64,000 bases of DNA, taken from contig NZ_CP107930.1 in NCBI RefSeq assembly GCF_036021035.1, forward strand, positions 3,906,001 through 3,970,000. Reading direction: 5' to 3'. The notes below the pieces were generated by a model. It worked only from the letters and a program-made list of their open reading frames with translations, was not told the DNA's origin and searched no databases. This document shows, one piece after another, positions 53,543 to 61,988 of this stretch (position 1 is the first letter of the stretch; every line of letters begins with the position of its first letter). The translations under genes were made by a program, and so were the position numbers. This stretch comes from Kineococcus sp. NBC_00420 (lineage in GTDB: Bacteria; Actinomycetota; Actinomycetes; Actinomycetales; Kineococcaceae).

Positions 53543-55546
53543 TCAGCTGCGGGCGACCGTGCGGGTGGTCGAGTCGTAGGTGAGCGTTCCGCCCTGGAAG
53601 GTCTGCGAGACGCGGGAGCCGTTCCACTGCTCGTCGGCCGTGGGCATGCCCAGGGAACCGTTCTCCCACCCCTGGGCGGCCCAGGTGGTGAGGAGCGCCC
53701 CGCGCACCGCGTGCGCACCGGTCGCGGCGGAGTAGTAGATCGACCCGCCCTGGAAGGGGGTGAACCAGCCCCGTCCGTTCGGCAGGGCGGCGTCCCCGGA
53801 GGTGGGGAAACCCAGACCGTTCTCCCAGCCGAGCTGACCGTACTTCTGCAGGATCGCGCCACGGACCTCGTGGGCGCCGGTCGTGGGGGACCAGTAGATC
53901 GACCCGCCCTGGAACCGGGTGAACCAGCCCGCCCCGTTCGGCGTGGGCGCGTCGCTGCTCACCGGCAGGCCCAGGCCCGTCTCCCACCCGAGGGAGGCCC
54001 ACCGGCGGAGGATGTCCCCGCGGACGGCCTGCGCGCCGGTGGCCGCGGACCAGTAGATCGACCCGCCCTGGAAGTGGGTGTAGTAGGCGTTCCCGCCGGG
54101 AACCCGGCTGTCACCGGTCGTGGGGAAACCGAGGCCGGTCTCCCAGCCCATCGCGGCCCACTTGCTGCGGATGGCGCCGCGGACCTCGTGCGCACCGGTC
54201 GCCGCGGAGGCGTAGATCGAACCGCCCGCGTAGTGCTGGTAGGCGCCCTGGCCGTTCGGGGTGGTGAGTTCACCGGTGGTGGCCCCGCCCATCGTGCCGC
54301 CCGCACCGCCGAGGGCGTCGTACTGCAGCTGCACCGCACTGACGATGGCGAAGTAGTCCGACCGCAGGGCACCCAGCTGACGCAGTTTCGTCCCCGTCAC
54401 CGCGACGCTGCCGTTGGTGCAGACGAGGGTCGCGCCGGTGACGCGGCCGCCGTAGTCGCCGCGACCGTCGCGGGCCTTGACGACGATGCCCGTCGCGGCG
54501 CCACCGGGGGCGCAGCCCGCGTTGAAGGCCGCGGCGGACACGGTGTTCGTCCAGGCGGCCACGGTGTCCCCGGGGGCGGTGCGGCCCGGCGCGGAGAACG
54601 GGTCCTCCTTGGCGACGAGGTACGGCTTGGAACCCGCGACCGTCCACCCTCCGTTGGAGGAGGAGAACTGGGTGAAGGCGACCTGGCCGGAGGAGGCGCG
54701 GATCTCACCGGCGGTCGCGGCGATCGCCGAGTTCGTCGACGACGGCGTCGTCCAGGTCTGCGCCCCGTTCCTGTCCCGGCTCTCCGCACCCCGGTACACC
54801 TGGCACGCGGTCGTGTCGCAGATGTCGGTCTGCGCCTGCGCGTTCAGCACGGACAGCGCGTAGCTGCGGGCCGCCACGGCCTGGGCCTTGAGCGCCTCCG
54901 CGTTCCAGGATGAGGGGGACTCGGCGGGCACGACCCCGCGCAGGTAGGTCTCGAGCGGGACGTCGTTGACGACGGTCAGGGTCGGACCGGTGACGATGCG
55001 GATGACCCCGTCGTAGCGGACGAAGGAACCGTCGCCCTTCTGCAGCATCACCCCGTCGGGACCGCTGATGGTGACGGAACCACCCCACGTCTGGTTCCCG
55101 CCGCCGTCGACGGTGCCGGAGAGCCCGGAGCCGCTCGGCGCGACGACCAGCCGCTGCCCGGCGCCGACCTTCTGGTCGGTGCCGGAGATGGACAACGGCT
55201 GGCCCGTGGGCGCGTAGACGGCGACGGCGGCGTTGGCGAACGACGTCAGTCCGACCCGCAGCGTCCGGTTCTCGCGCGAGGCGACGTCGGTGCCCGGGTA
55301 GTAGAAGTCGAGGATCGTGCGGTAGCCCTGGCCGGCGACGGCGCGCGACTGGGCCCCCCACTGCGACATGCCGATCCCGTGGCCGAACCCGTGGCCCACG
55401 AACGTGAACGAACCCCCGCTGGCGGGGCGCACCTCGTCGGCGGCCGCCGGGCCCGCGGTGAGGGTTCCGGCCGTGAGGGCCAGGGCGGTTCCGGCGATGA
55501 CACCGGTGAGGCCGGTGACCAGGCGGGAGAGGGGGGTGCGTGTCAT
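53543..55546 (-). CDS. Secreted SpoIID/LytB-like protein with LGFP repeats
   Basis: A 667-residue exported protein: signal peptide (VTGLTGVIAGTALALTAGTL), then a SpoIID-like glycan-hydrolase domain (about 40-400), then four clear plus one degenerate LGFP repeat of about 53 residues. The GHGFGHGIGMSQWGA motif (51-65) precedes LETYLRGVVPAESPSSW, whose Glu209 corresponds to the lytic-transglycosylase-type acid of SpoIID. SpoIID-type enzymes act on denuded glycan strands, which fits being encoded with an amidase. LGFP repeats bind wall polymer in corynebacteria. GGAGGA lies before the ATG. It is the last gene of the operon. Confidence 0.9.
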   Translation of the reverse strand: MTRTPLSRLVTGLTGVIAGTALALTAGTLTAGPAAADEVRPASGGSFTFVGHGFGHGIGMSQWGAQSRAVAGQGYRTILDFYYPGTDVASRENRTLRVGLTSFANAAVAVYAPTGQPLSISGTDQKVGAGQRLVVAPSGSGLSGTVDGGGNQTWGGSVTISGPDGVMLQKGDGSFVRYDGVIRIVTGPTLTVVNDVPLETYLRGVVPAESPSSWNAEALKAQAVAARSYALSVLNAQAQTDICDTTACQVYRGAESRDRNGAQTWTTPSSTNSAIAATAGEIRASSGQVAFTQFSSSNGGWTVAGSKPYLVAKEDPFSAPGRTAPGDTVAAWTNTVSAAAFNAGCAPGGAATGIVVKARDGRGDYGGRVTGATLVCTNGSVAVTGTKLRQLGALRSDYFAIVSAVQLQYDALGGAGGTMGGATTGELTTPNGQGAYQHYAGGSIYASAATGAHEVRGAIRSKWAAMGWETGLGFPTTGDSRVPGGNAYYTHFQGGSIYWSAATGAQAVRGDILRRWASLGWETGLGLPVSSDAPTPNGAGWFTRFQGGSIYWSPTTGAHEVRGAILQKYGQLGWENGLGFPTSGDAALPNGRGWFTPFQGGSIYYSAATGAHAVRGALLTTWAAQGWENGSLGMPTADEQWNGSRVSQTFQGGTLTYDSTTRTVARS

Positions 55547-57500
55547 GTCGTCCTCCGGGGACTCGCGCGGTTCAGTGGTTCAGCGAGATCGAGGTGCTGC
55601 GGCGGACGGCGTCCCACACGAGGTAACCGCCCTGGAAGTCGAGGCGCAAGCCCCCCGGAAGGGGGTGCTCCTCGCCCACCGGGAAACCCAGCGGGCCGTT
55701 CTCCCAGCCCGAGGCGGCCCACGCGTCGCGGAACGCGCCGCGGACGGCGTGCGCACCGGTCGACGGCGACCAGTACACGGAACCGCCCTCGAAGTGGGTG
55801 TAGGTCCCCGGTCTCGTGGGCGTGCGCTGGTCGCCCGTCGTCGGGAAACCGAGACCGGTCTCCCACCCCAGTGCCGCCCAGCGGTCCCGGACCGCCCCGC
55901 GGACCTCGTGGGCCCCCGTCGCGGGGGACCAGTAGATCGAGCCGCCCTGGAAGTGGTTGTAGGCGCCGGCGCGCTGCGGGGTGCGCTGTTCGTCGGTGAG
56001 CGGCGCACCGAGCGCGGACGTGGCGCCGAGGGAGGTGAACCGGCCCGCGATGGCGCCGTGCACCTCGCGCACCGGCGTCGTGGGGGAGGAGTAGACGCTG
56101 CCGTAGCGGTAGTCGCGGCGCTGGACGCCCGTCGCGGACGTCGTGCGCCGGCCGCCGACGTCGGCGCCGAGGACGGAGCGGTCCCCGCCGAGGGCGATCC
56201 AGTGGCCCGTCAGCGGGTCGGCCGTCCCGCTCCACCACGAGGTCTCGCGGGCCGCGCCGGAGAACGTCAACGACAGGTGGACGTGGCTCGTGTGCGGGTC
56301 GGGACCGGTGTACGGCTGCCACCCGGCGGCGGGGTCGTACGCCTTCCACACCGAACGGTTCCAGATGACGTACATGACCCCGAGCCGGCGGGCGTTGACG
56401 GCGGTGTTCCCCTGCTCGTCCGGCGCCAGCAACCAGGTGGTGAACTCCTGGGCGAGGGCCGCCTGCGCCGGGTCCGCGGCGTCCAGCGCCCAGTCCAGCG
56501 CGCGGCCGTCGGAGTGCTCGGAGACCGGGACGCCGTTCGCCGGGCAGTCCCGGGAGGTGCCCACGGTCTGCTTCCCGTACGTGTCCCTGATCAGCTGCGC
56601 GAGCGCCAGGGTGCCCGGACGGGGTGCGGCGCAGGAGATCGGCGCCTGGTAGCGCGCGGGCAGCGCGTCGACGTCGGCGGGAACCCCCGCGGGGGTGCGG
56701 GGTGCCGCCGACGCCGCCGACGGCGCCAGCAGGCACGTCAACGTCGCGGCGAGGACTCCCGCCACGACGTTCCGCCGACGTCCCACGTCACTTCTGCTTC
56801 GCGGTGATCTTGCCGGTGGAGCGGTTCCAGGTCAGGGTTCCGCCCTCGAAGTCCATCCGCAGCCCGCCGTCGACGGAGTACTCGTCCTTGGTCGGGAAAC
56901 CCAGCCAGGAGTTCTCCCAGCCGAGACCGGCCCAGGTCTCGCGGAACGCGCCGCGCACGGCGTGGGCGCCGGTCGCGGGGCTCCAGTAGATCGAGCCGCC
57001 CTGGAAGTGGTTGTAGAAACCCTTGCCGTTCGGGGTCGCGGTGTCGTCGATCGTGGGGAAACCCATGCCGCGTTCCCAGCCGAGGGCGGCCCAGCGGGCC
57101 CGGATGTCCCCGGCGGTCCAGTGGGCTCCGGTGGCCCCGGAGTAGTAGATGGAACCGCCCTGGAAGTGCGTGAACCAGCCGCCCGCGGCCTTCGAGTCGC
57201 CCGTCACGGGGAACCCGGCGGGGCCGCCCTCCCAGCCCAGCGCGGCCCACTTGCTGCGGATCGCGCCGCGCACGTCGTGCGCCCCGGTGGCCGCGGACCA
57301 GTAGATCGAGCCGTTCTGGAAGTGGTTGTAGGAACCGCCCTTGGCCTTGGAGTCGTCGGTCGTCGGGAACCCGAGCCCGTTCTCCCAGCCGAGGTTCCCC
57401 CAGGCCGCCAGGATCGCGCCGCGCACCGTGTGCGCACCGGTGGTCCTGTTCCAGTAGATCGCGCCGCCGGTGTAGAAGCGGTAGGAACCGCTCCCACCGG
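53690..57500. repeat. Diverged DNA repeats encoding LGFP units (three genes)
   Basis: A unit of about 159 bp recurs some 13 times in three neighbouring genes, at 53.6-54.3, 55.6-56.1 and 56.8-57.5 kb. A core such as CAGTAGATCGA followed by a GCCCTGGAA-type end (plus strand) is nearly unchanged near 53891, 54050, 55930, 56987 and 57298. High identity between genes suggests recent duplication or gene conversion. Confidence 0.8.
55572..56786 (-). CDS. Secreted zinc-peptidase-like (VanY/M15-related) protein with LGFP repeats
   Basis: A 404-residue exported protein. After a signal peptide (VVAGVLAATLTCLLAPSAASA), the domain at about 40-180 has SEHSDGRALDW (His91, Asp98) and HTSHVHLSL (His168/His170), the zinc-ligand layout of VanY/M15-like carboxypeptidases and ARB-07466-like domains. 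About four LGFP repeats follow. Peptidase or lytic activity on peptidoglycan is inferred, not shown. The GTG start is 1 nt after the stop of the amidase gene, and the SpoIID-like gene begins 25 nt downstream. Confidence 0.82.
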   Translation of the reverse strand: MGRRRNVVAGVLAATLTCLLAPSAASAAPRTPAGVPADVDALPARYQAPISCAAPRPGTLALAQLIRDTYGKQTVGTSRDCPANGVPVSEHSDGRALDWALDAADPAQAALAQEFTTWLLAPDEQGNTAVNARRLGVMYVIWNRSVWKAYDPAAGWQPYTGPDPHTSHVHLSLTFSGAARETSWWSGTADPLTGHWIALGGDRSVLGADVGGRRTTSATGVQRRDYRYGSVYSSPTTPVREVHGAIAGRFTSLGATSALGAPLTDEQRTPQRAGAYNHFQGGSIYWSPATGAHEVRGAVRDRWAALGWETGLGFPTTGDQRTPTRPGTYTHFEGGSVYWSPSTGAHAVRGAFRDAWAASGWENGPLGFPVGEEHPLPGGLRLDFQGGYLVWDAVRRSTSISLNH

Positions 57501-58734
57501 GGGTGTCGTTCTCGGGGGTGGTCGGTGCGCCGAGCACGGCGGCCCCGCCGACGGCGGCGTACTTCGAGTCGATCGCGGTGCTGGTGGCGGCACCCATGAG
57601 CTGGGCGACGCGGGCGCGGATGCTGTCCATCCGGGTGAAGCCGACGTTGCCGGGGCAGGCCGTGAAACCCACGTCGCGGTGGGCGTTGATCGTCCGGAGC
57701 TTCACGGTCGTGCCGGGGGAGTAGCGCGCGGTGCCGCCGCCGGCGGAGGTGAGGTAGGTGACCCCGTCGGCGGGCAGGCCGTACATCGACAGCTTCCAGG
57801 CGATGACCTGCGCCACGGAGTCGAGGCACTCGGCGCTCGGCGCGACGGAGGTGAAGTCGCCCATCATCGAGACGCCGAAGGTGTCGGCGTTGAAACCACC
57901 GGCGTGGGCGCCCACGACCGGTTGGGTGATCCCGCCGGCGCGACCCTCCCAGATGCCACCGAAGCGGTCGACGACGAAGTTGTACCCGAGGTCCGCCCAG
58001 CCCAGGGAGACCGTGTGGTAGCGGTACATTCCGCGGATCACCGAGGGGACCTCGGACTGGCTGTAGGTCCCGCCGTCGGCGGTGTGGTGCACCACGCAGG
58101 CCTTGATGGTGTCGCTGTAGCTCGCGCCGCCCTTGCGCAGGGACTCGTCGGCGCCCCAGTCCGCCCGGGAGCGGATCCTCGGTTGCGGGACGGCCTTCGG
58201 GCTGGCCTTGACCTCCGAGGCGAGGGTGCTGCGGGAGAGCGCGGAGCTCTCACCGGCGTCGACGAGCTGCAGGTGGGCGTCGGCGACGTCGGTCGCGGGC
58301 AGGCGCACCTGGACGGTCGCGCCGGCGCCGAGGGCGCCGACCCAGGTGGGGTCCGAGGCCGTCACGGAGCGTCGCCCCTCGGCGGTGTCCGGGTCGGGTT
58401 CGGAGTCGTTGAGGGGGAGGTCGCTCCAGGCGGTCCAGTCGCCGCCGGCCTTGCGCACCCGCAGCGAGACGGTGTCCGTGGAGGCGCCGGAGGGGAAGGT
58501 CACGCCGAGCATGTGGCCGCCGTCGACGTCGACGGAGACGACGGTCAGCCCACCGGTGGAGAGCAGACCGGCGCTGCGCCGGCCACCGAGCGGGTAGGCG
58601 CGGGTCGAGCCACCGACCTGGAGGGCCGCGGGGGCCAGGGCGCTCGCGGAGGTCTGCCCGCACAGCAGGGCGGCGCCGGCCGCCCCTCCGGCGAGGAGGG
58701 CGCGACGGGACAGGGGGGTGGTGACGGACCGCAT
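56788..58734 (-). CDS. Secreted PGRP-type N-acetylmuramoyl-L-alanine amidase with LGFP repeats
   Basis: A 648-residue protein. The signal has a twin-arginine look (LSRRALLAGGAAGAALL). A beta-rich N-terminal region (40-180) precedes the PGRP/amidase_2 domain (186-380), which begins RSRADWGADE. Zinc ligands are His216 in VVHHTAD, His352 in NAHRDVG and Cys360; Tyr251 (LGYNF) completes the active site. Five LGFP repeats close the protein. It cuts the stem peptide from muramic acid. The ATG at 58734 was chosen for the signal peptide and the AAGGAGG stretch upstream. It leads the three-gene wall-enzyme operon. Confidence 0.92.
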   Translation of the reverse strand: MRSVTTPLSRRALLAGGAAGAALLCGQTSASALAPAALQVGGSTRAYPLGGRRSAGLLSTGGLTVVSVDVDGGHMLGVTFPSGASTDTVSLRVRKAGGDWTAWSDLPLNDSEPDPDTAEGRRSVTASDPTWVGALGAGATVQVRLPATDVADAHLQLVDAGESSALSRSTLASEVKASPKAVPQPRIRSRADWGADESLRKGGASYSDTIKACVVHHTADGGTYSQSEVPSVIRGMYRYHTVSLGWADLGYNFVVDRFGGIWEGRAGGITQPVVGAHAGGFNADTFGVSMMGDFTSVAPSAECLDSVAQVIAWKLSMYGLPADGVTYLTSAGGGTARYSPGTTVKLRTINAHRDVGFTACPGNVGFTRMDSIRARVAQLMGAATSTAIDSKYAAVGGAAVLGAPTTPENDTPGGSGSYRFYTGGAIYWNRTTGAHTVRGAILAAWGNLGWENGLGFPTTDDSKAKGGSYNHFQNGSIYWSAATGAHDVRGAIRSKWAALGWEGGPAGFPVTGDSKAAGGWFTHFQGGSIYYSGATGAHWTAGDIRARWAALGWERGMGFPTIDDTATPNGKGFYNHFQGGSIYWSPATGAHAVRGAFRETWAGLGWENSWLGFPTKDEYSVDGGLRMDFEGGTLTWNRSTGKITAKQK

Positions 58735-58774
58735 CTGGGCTCGTTCCTCCTTCTGGCGTGGGGCGACGATCACC

Positions 58775-58830
58775 CCGTGGGTCACACCCACACGGGTGAA
58801 CGCTCGGCTCCGGCATCGGCTGACCCACGG
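58775..58830 (-). promoter_or_regulatory. Structured 5' leader of the LGFP operon
   Basis: Perfect 10-bp arms CCGTGGGTCA (58821-58830, minus strand) and TGACCCACGG (58775-58784) close a 36-nt internal segment. That segment contains a small hairpin with CACCC and GGGTG arms and a GGAGCCGAGC stretch. It sits about 20 bases before the AAGGAGG site. A regulatory RNA is possible. Confidence 0.4.
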
Positions 58831-58876
58831 CGGACCTTGAGCGTGTCGCTGCTGTCCTGTGCGCCATCCGTCACGC

Positions 58877-58906
58877 AAAGTAGGTGACGATGCCAGTGGT
58901 GTACAA
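58877..58906 (-). promoter_or_regulatory. Sigma-A-like promoter of the LGFP operon
   Basis: On the minus strand TTGTAC (58906-58901) and TACTTT (58882-58877) are separated by 18 bp. Transcription would start near 58870, giving a leader of about 135 nt. Confidence 0.5.
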
Positions 58907-59040
58907 GGTGCGTGAGTGCACAACTGCGTAACACCTCTGTGGTCACTCACTCACTCTACGTCACAATCGTCCGTCCAGCCCCAGTTCTGAGGGCCGAGAT
59001 GTGGTCTTCACCAAGGGTTCGAGTTGTTCGGGAACGACGA

Positions 59041-59063
59041 AGCCCCCCGGCCCGCAGGGGGCT
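59041..59063 (-). terminator. Terminator after the DUF1800-DUF1501 operon
   Basis: Arms AGCCCCC (59041-59047) and GGGGGCT (59057-59063) flank a 9-nt loop. On the minus strand the stem is followed by TCGTCGTT, the usual actinobacterial intrinsic terminator form. Confidence 0.75.
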
Positions 59064-59119
59064 CGGAGGGCTCGTCCAGCCCCTTCTCAGACTCAGGGGC
59101 ACGTCACGCAGAGTGATGG

Positions 59120-60397
59120 CTACGTCGAACGGACGACCCCCAGAGGGGTGCCCGAGAACCCCGGGAAGATCGTCGCGAGCGAACCCGCCCCGCACCGCTT
59201 CTGCAGCACCTCGCCGATGATCGAGCGGTAGTCGCTCGTCCCGGCGAGGTCCCCGTCGACGAGCCGGTCGGCCCCCAGGCCCGGCCAGACGCCGTGGACC
59301 CTGCCGCCGACGACGCCGCCGCCGAGCAGCAGGACGGCGTTGCCGTGACCGTGGTCCAGACCGCCCGAGGCGTTCTCCCCGACCCGACGGCCGAACTCCG
59401 ACAACGTCACGAGGGTGGTGGAGGCGAAGGAGCCGCCGAGGTCGGTCGCGAAGGCCGCCAACGACGAGGACAGCTCCGTGAGCTTCTCCTTCATCCACCC
59501 GCCGTCGACCCGGCCGAGGCCGGCGTGCATGTCCCAGTCGCCGTAGTCCAGGGCGATCACCTGGACCGGGGCGCCGGACTTCTTGAGCACGGCGGCCTGG
59601 GCGAGCGCCTTGCCGAGGTCGGTGTCGGGGTAGCTCGCCCCGTTCGCCGGACCGCTCGCGGTGCTCTTGAGTGCGGCGACCCCCTCCATCGCGGTGATGA
59701 GGGTGCCCGCGGGGGCCGCGACCTCGGGGCGGGCGCCCGTGTGCATGCGACGCAGCGCCGCGTGCCAGGTCGGCCGGTCGTCGCCCGGGCCGATGAGGTT
59801 GAAACCCGCGAGGGACGTCATCGTCGTCTCCTGGCCGGGCCCGGCGAACGAGCGCGGGGTGGTGTTGGAGATGCCGACCACGTTCAGCACCGAACCCGTG
59901 CCCAGCGAGCCGAGGGTGCGGTCGATCCAGCCGGTGCGGACCGAGGAACCCGGGGCGGCGAGTTCCATCTGCTCCATCGCGGCGAAGTGCGAACGCGTCG
60001 GGTCGGACTGGCCGACGGCGTGCACGACCCCGAAGGTCCCGTTGCGCCACAGCGGCATCAGCGGGGCCATCGCCGGGTGCAGGCCGAACGTCTGGTCCAG
60101 GCCGAGCAGCGTGGACCGCGGGACGGCGATGTTCGGGCGGGCCGCGTAGTACCCCGCGTCGCCGCCGGGCACGACGGCCGACAACCCGTCGAAACCCCCG
60201 TGCAGGCTCAGCACGACCAGGGTCTCGCCGTTCCAGCCGGACCCGGCGAAGGAGACCTGGGTGGAGACGTCGCCCACGGTGTAGGTGGTCGCACCCGCGG
60301 CCGCCGCGGCCAGCGCCGCGCGCAGCACGGTCCGGCGGGAGACGAGCTTCGAACCCTCGTCGCAGCCGCAGCGGTCGGCGTCCTCGAACTTCGACAC
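59120..60397 (-). CDS. DUF1501 family secreted protein
   Basis: A 425-residue protein with a twin-arginine signal: KLVSRRTVLRAALAAAAAGA near residue 20, preceded by a short Cys/Asp-containing leader. The mature part has LVVLSLHGGFDGLSAVVP, ALDYGDWDMHAG and LSEFGRRVGEN, then GLDHGHGNAVLLLGG, the alkaline-phosphatase/sulfatase-like signature of DUF1501. The activity is unknown. It is exported folded through Tat. It starts with GTG behind GGAAGGA and lies 14 nt after the DUF1800 gene, its constant partner in many bacteria. Confidence 0.9.
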   Translation of the reverse strand: MSKFEDADRCGCDEGSKLVSRRTVLRAALAAAAAGATTYTVGDVSTQVSFAGSGWNGETLVVLSLHGGFDGLSAVVPGGDAGYYAARPNIAVPRSTLLGLDQTFGLHPAMAPLMPLWRNGTFGVVHAVGQSDPTRSHFAAMEQMELAAPGSSVRTGWIDRTLGSLGTGSVLNVVGISNTTPRSFAGPGQETTMTSLAGFNLIGPGDDRPTWHAALRRMHTGARPEVAAPAGTLITAMEGVAALKSTASGPANGASYPDTDLGKALAQAAVLKKSGAPVQVIALDYGDWDMHAGLGRVDGGWMKEKLTELSSSLAAFATDLGGSFASTTLVTLSEFGRRVGENASGGLDHGHGNAVLLLGGGVVGGRVHGVWPGLGADRLVDGDLAGTSDYRSIIGEVLQKRCGAGSLATIFPGFSGTPLGVVRST

Positions 60398-60411
60398 GTC
60401 AGGGTCCTTCC

Positions 60412-61884
60412 TCAGCGGATCGTGAACGTCGGGCCGTCGAGCGTGAGCGCGACGACGTAGCGCAGGTTGTCCTGGACCCACCGGTCGTTCCTCGAGACCG
60501 GCGCTCCGGGCTGGCGGTTCGCGTACATCAGCAGCGCCGCCTTCTCGTCCGCGGTCAACGGGCTCCCCGTGAGGCGGACGCCCAGCGCGTCGACCAGCGC
60601 GCCCCAGGTGCCGGGGAAGTCGCCCAGCAGGTCCGGCGCCTTGGCGAAGGGCAGCTCGGGCGGGTACCAGCCGGCGGCGAAGTCCATGTGCCGGTTCCAG
60701 CGCGAGAGCGTGCCGCTGGGGGAGATCCAGGCCGCGGCCACGTCGGGGTACCCGTTGGGGGCGCCCCAGGCCATCGGCGCGTGCCCCTGGTCCAGCACGT
60801 GCCAGAACAGCTTGGTGATGCCGCCGGTGCCGCTGGACTCCATGCCGGTGCCCAGCGTCCGCAGGGTCGCGACGTAGTCCTCCTGCGGGGTGCGGACCTT
60901 CTGGCCCGCCGCGGACCAGAACTCGGCGGAGTCGAACAGCGTGCGCAGCACCGCGACGACCTGACCACCGGTGCTGGTCCAGGTCTGGGCCATCCGGTCG
61001 ATCAGCGCCGCCGGGGGGTTGTCGGAGACGAACCGGGTGGCGATCCTCGTGCTGAGGCGGCGCGCGGTGGCCGGGTGGACCGCCAGCCAGCGCAGGTAGG
61101 CGTCGATCCAGCCGTTCCCGTCCGCCGGGGCGTGCGGGGGGACGACGAAGCCGAAGACGGTGCGGCCGCCGCCGTCGTGGCGACCGGCGTCGTAGACCGC
61201 GGAACCGTCCGCGGCGATCGTCAGGCCGGTCAGCAACCGGGCGGAGTTCTTGACGTCGGCCTCGGTGTACCCGGCGTCGACGCCGACGGTGTGCAGTTCC
61301 AGCAGTTCCCGACCGTAGTTCTCGTTCGGCTTCGCCGCGGTCGAGCTCGCGTTGTCCAGGTAGTTCAGCATCGCCTGGTGGCGGGCCGAGGCGACCAGCA
61401 TGTCGGGGAAGCTCCCGAACGCGAACCGGCGGATCACGTTGCGGTCGTAGTCCTGCCGGCTGTACCAGGCGTCGGAACTCGGGCAGGTGACGTGCAGGAC
61501 GTTGTTGAAGACGTCGACGACGACCTCGAACAGCTGCCGGTTGCTCCAGATCTGGCGGGCCAGCGTGAGGCGGCCCGTCTCGAGCATCGCGTTCCACTCC
61601 GTCGCCGCGTACCCGCCGGCGTAGAGCTGCTGGGCGCTGCGCCAGTAGAAGCTCATCCGGCCGGCGAAGGAGTCCATCGCGGCGTCGTCGACCGCGCCGG
61701 GAGCGAGCTGGCGGTCCAGCCAGGCCGCGGTGCCGAGCCTCGCGACCTCGGCCAGGGACGCCGGGGTGGGGCCCCAGCTGGCGCGGCGCAGCAGGTGCAG
61801 CCGGTCGGCGGCGCTCTCGTGCGCGAACGGCGACGCCGCGGGGCGTCGGCGGCCTCGGGTGACGGTGGCGGCGGAGGAAGGCAC
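60412..61884 (-). CDS. DUF1800 family protein
   Basis: A 490-residue, largely helical protein of DUF1800. The start DRLHLLRRASWGPTPASLAEVARLG, the central NENYGRELLELHTVGVDAGYTEADV and the LTGLTI and FGFVVPPHAP stretches are typical. No signal peptide is visible from the GTG at 61884; it could be carried out with its DUF1501 partner. The role is unknown, though the DUF1800/DUF1501 pair is widespread as a unit. The start is weakly supported (only AGG upstream). Confidence 0.88.
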   Translation of the reverse strand: MPSSAATVTRGRRRPAASPFAHESAADRLHLLRRASWGPTPASLAEVARLGTAAWLDRQLAPGAVDDAAMDSFAGRMSFYWRSAQQLYAGGYAATEWNAMLETGRLTLARQIWSNRQLFEVVVDVFNNVLHVTCPSSDAWYSRQDYDRNVIRRFAFGSFPDMLVASARHQAMLNYLDNASSTAAKPNENYGRELLELHTVGVDAGYTEADVKNSARLLTGLTIAADGSAVYDAGRHDGGGRTVFGFVVPPHAPADGNGWIDAYLRWLAVHPATARRLSTRIATRFVSDNPPAALIDRMAQTWTSTGGQVVAVLRTLFDSAEFWSAAGQKVRTPQEDYVATLRTLGTGMESSGTGGITKLFWHVLDQGHAPMAWGAPNGYPDVAAAWISPSGTLSRWNRHMDFAAGWYPPELPFAKAPDLLGDFPGTWGALVDALGVRLTGSPLTADEKAALLMYANRQPGAPVSRNDRWVQDNLRYVVALTLDGPTFTIR

Positions 61885-61950
61885 GCGACCTGTTCGGCAG
61901 GGGATCTCCGAAGCTTGAGCCGACCGGGTGGGCGGGCTGCGGACCGGGCC

Positions 61951-61981
61951 TTGCGCTGGAGTGCCCTCCAGCGCCTAGCGT
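61951..61981 (+). promoter_or_regulatory. MerR-type promoter and operator of the alcohol dehydrogenase gene
   Basis: A -35 TTGCGC (61951-61956) and -10 TAGCGT (61976-61981) are 19 bp apart, the long spacer that MerR activators correct. A perfect 9-bp dyad (GCGCTGGAG-TGCC-CTCCAGCGC, 61953-61974) fills the spacer. The -10 is 7 nt before the ATG, so the mRNA is leaderless. Confidence 0.8.
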
Positions 61982-61988
61982 CCCCGGC

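Larger units (their letters stand above)
58735..59119. other. 385-bp intergenic region upstream of the LGFP operon
   Basis: No gene is seen. It holds, from right to left, the terminator of the DUF1501 transcript, a sigma-A-like promoter, and a 5' leader of about 135 nt with a 10-bp closing stem before the amidase gene. Confidence 0.6.

Noticed and set aside
53600-57500. Regularly spaced repeats as a CRISPR array
   Set aside because: The repeat unit is about 159 bp, lies wholly inside open reading frames and encodes LGFP protein repeats. There are no short repeats with unique spacers and no cas genes.
58735-58876. Definite cyclic di-AMP (ydaO) riboswitch before the amidase gene
   Set aside because: Only GGAGCC and GGGGTGATC segments resemble the motif. 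The conserved 3' segment with CAGCTAACC is missing and the leader is short, so only a structured leader is claimed.
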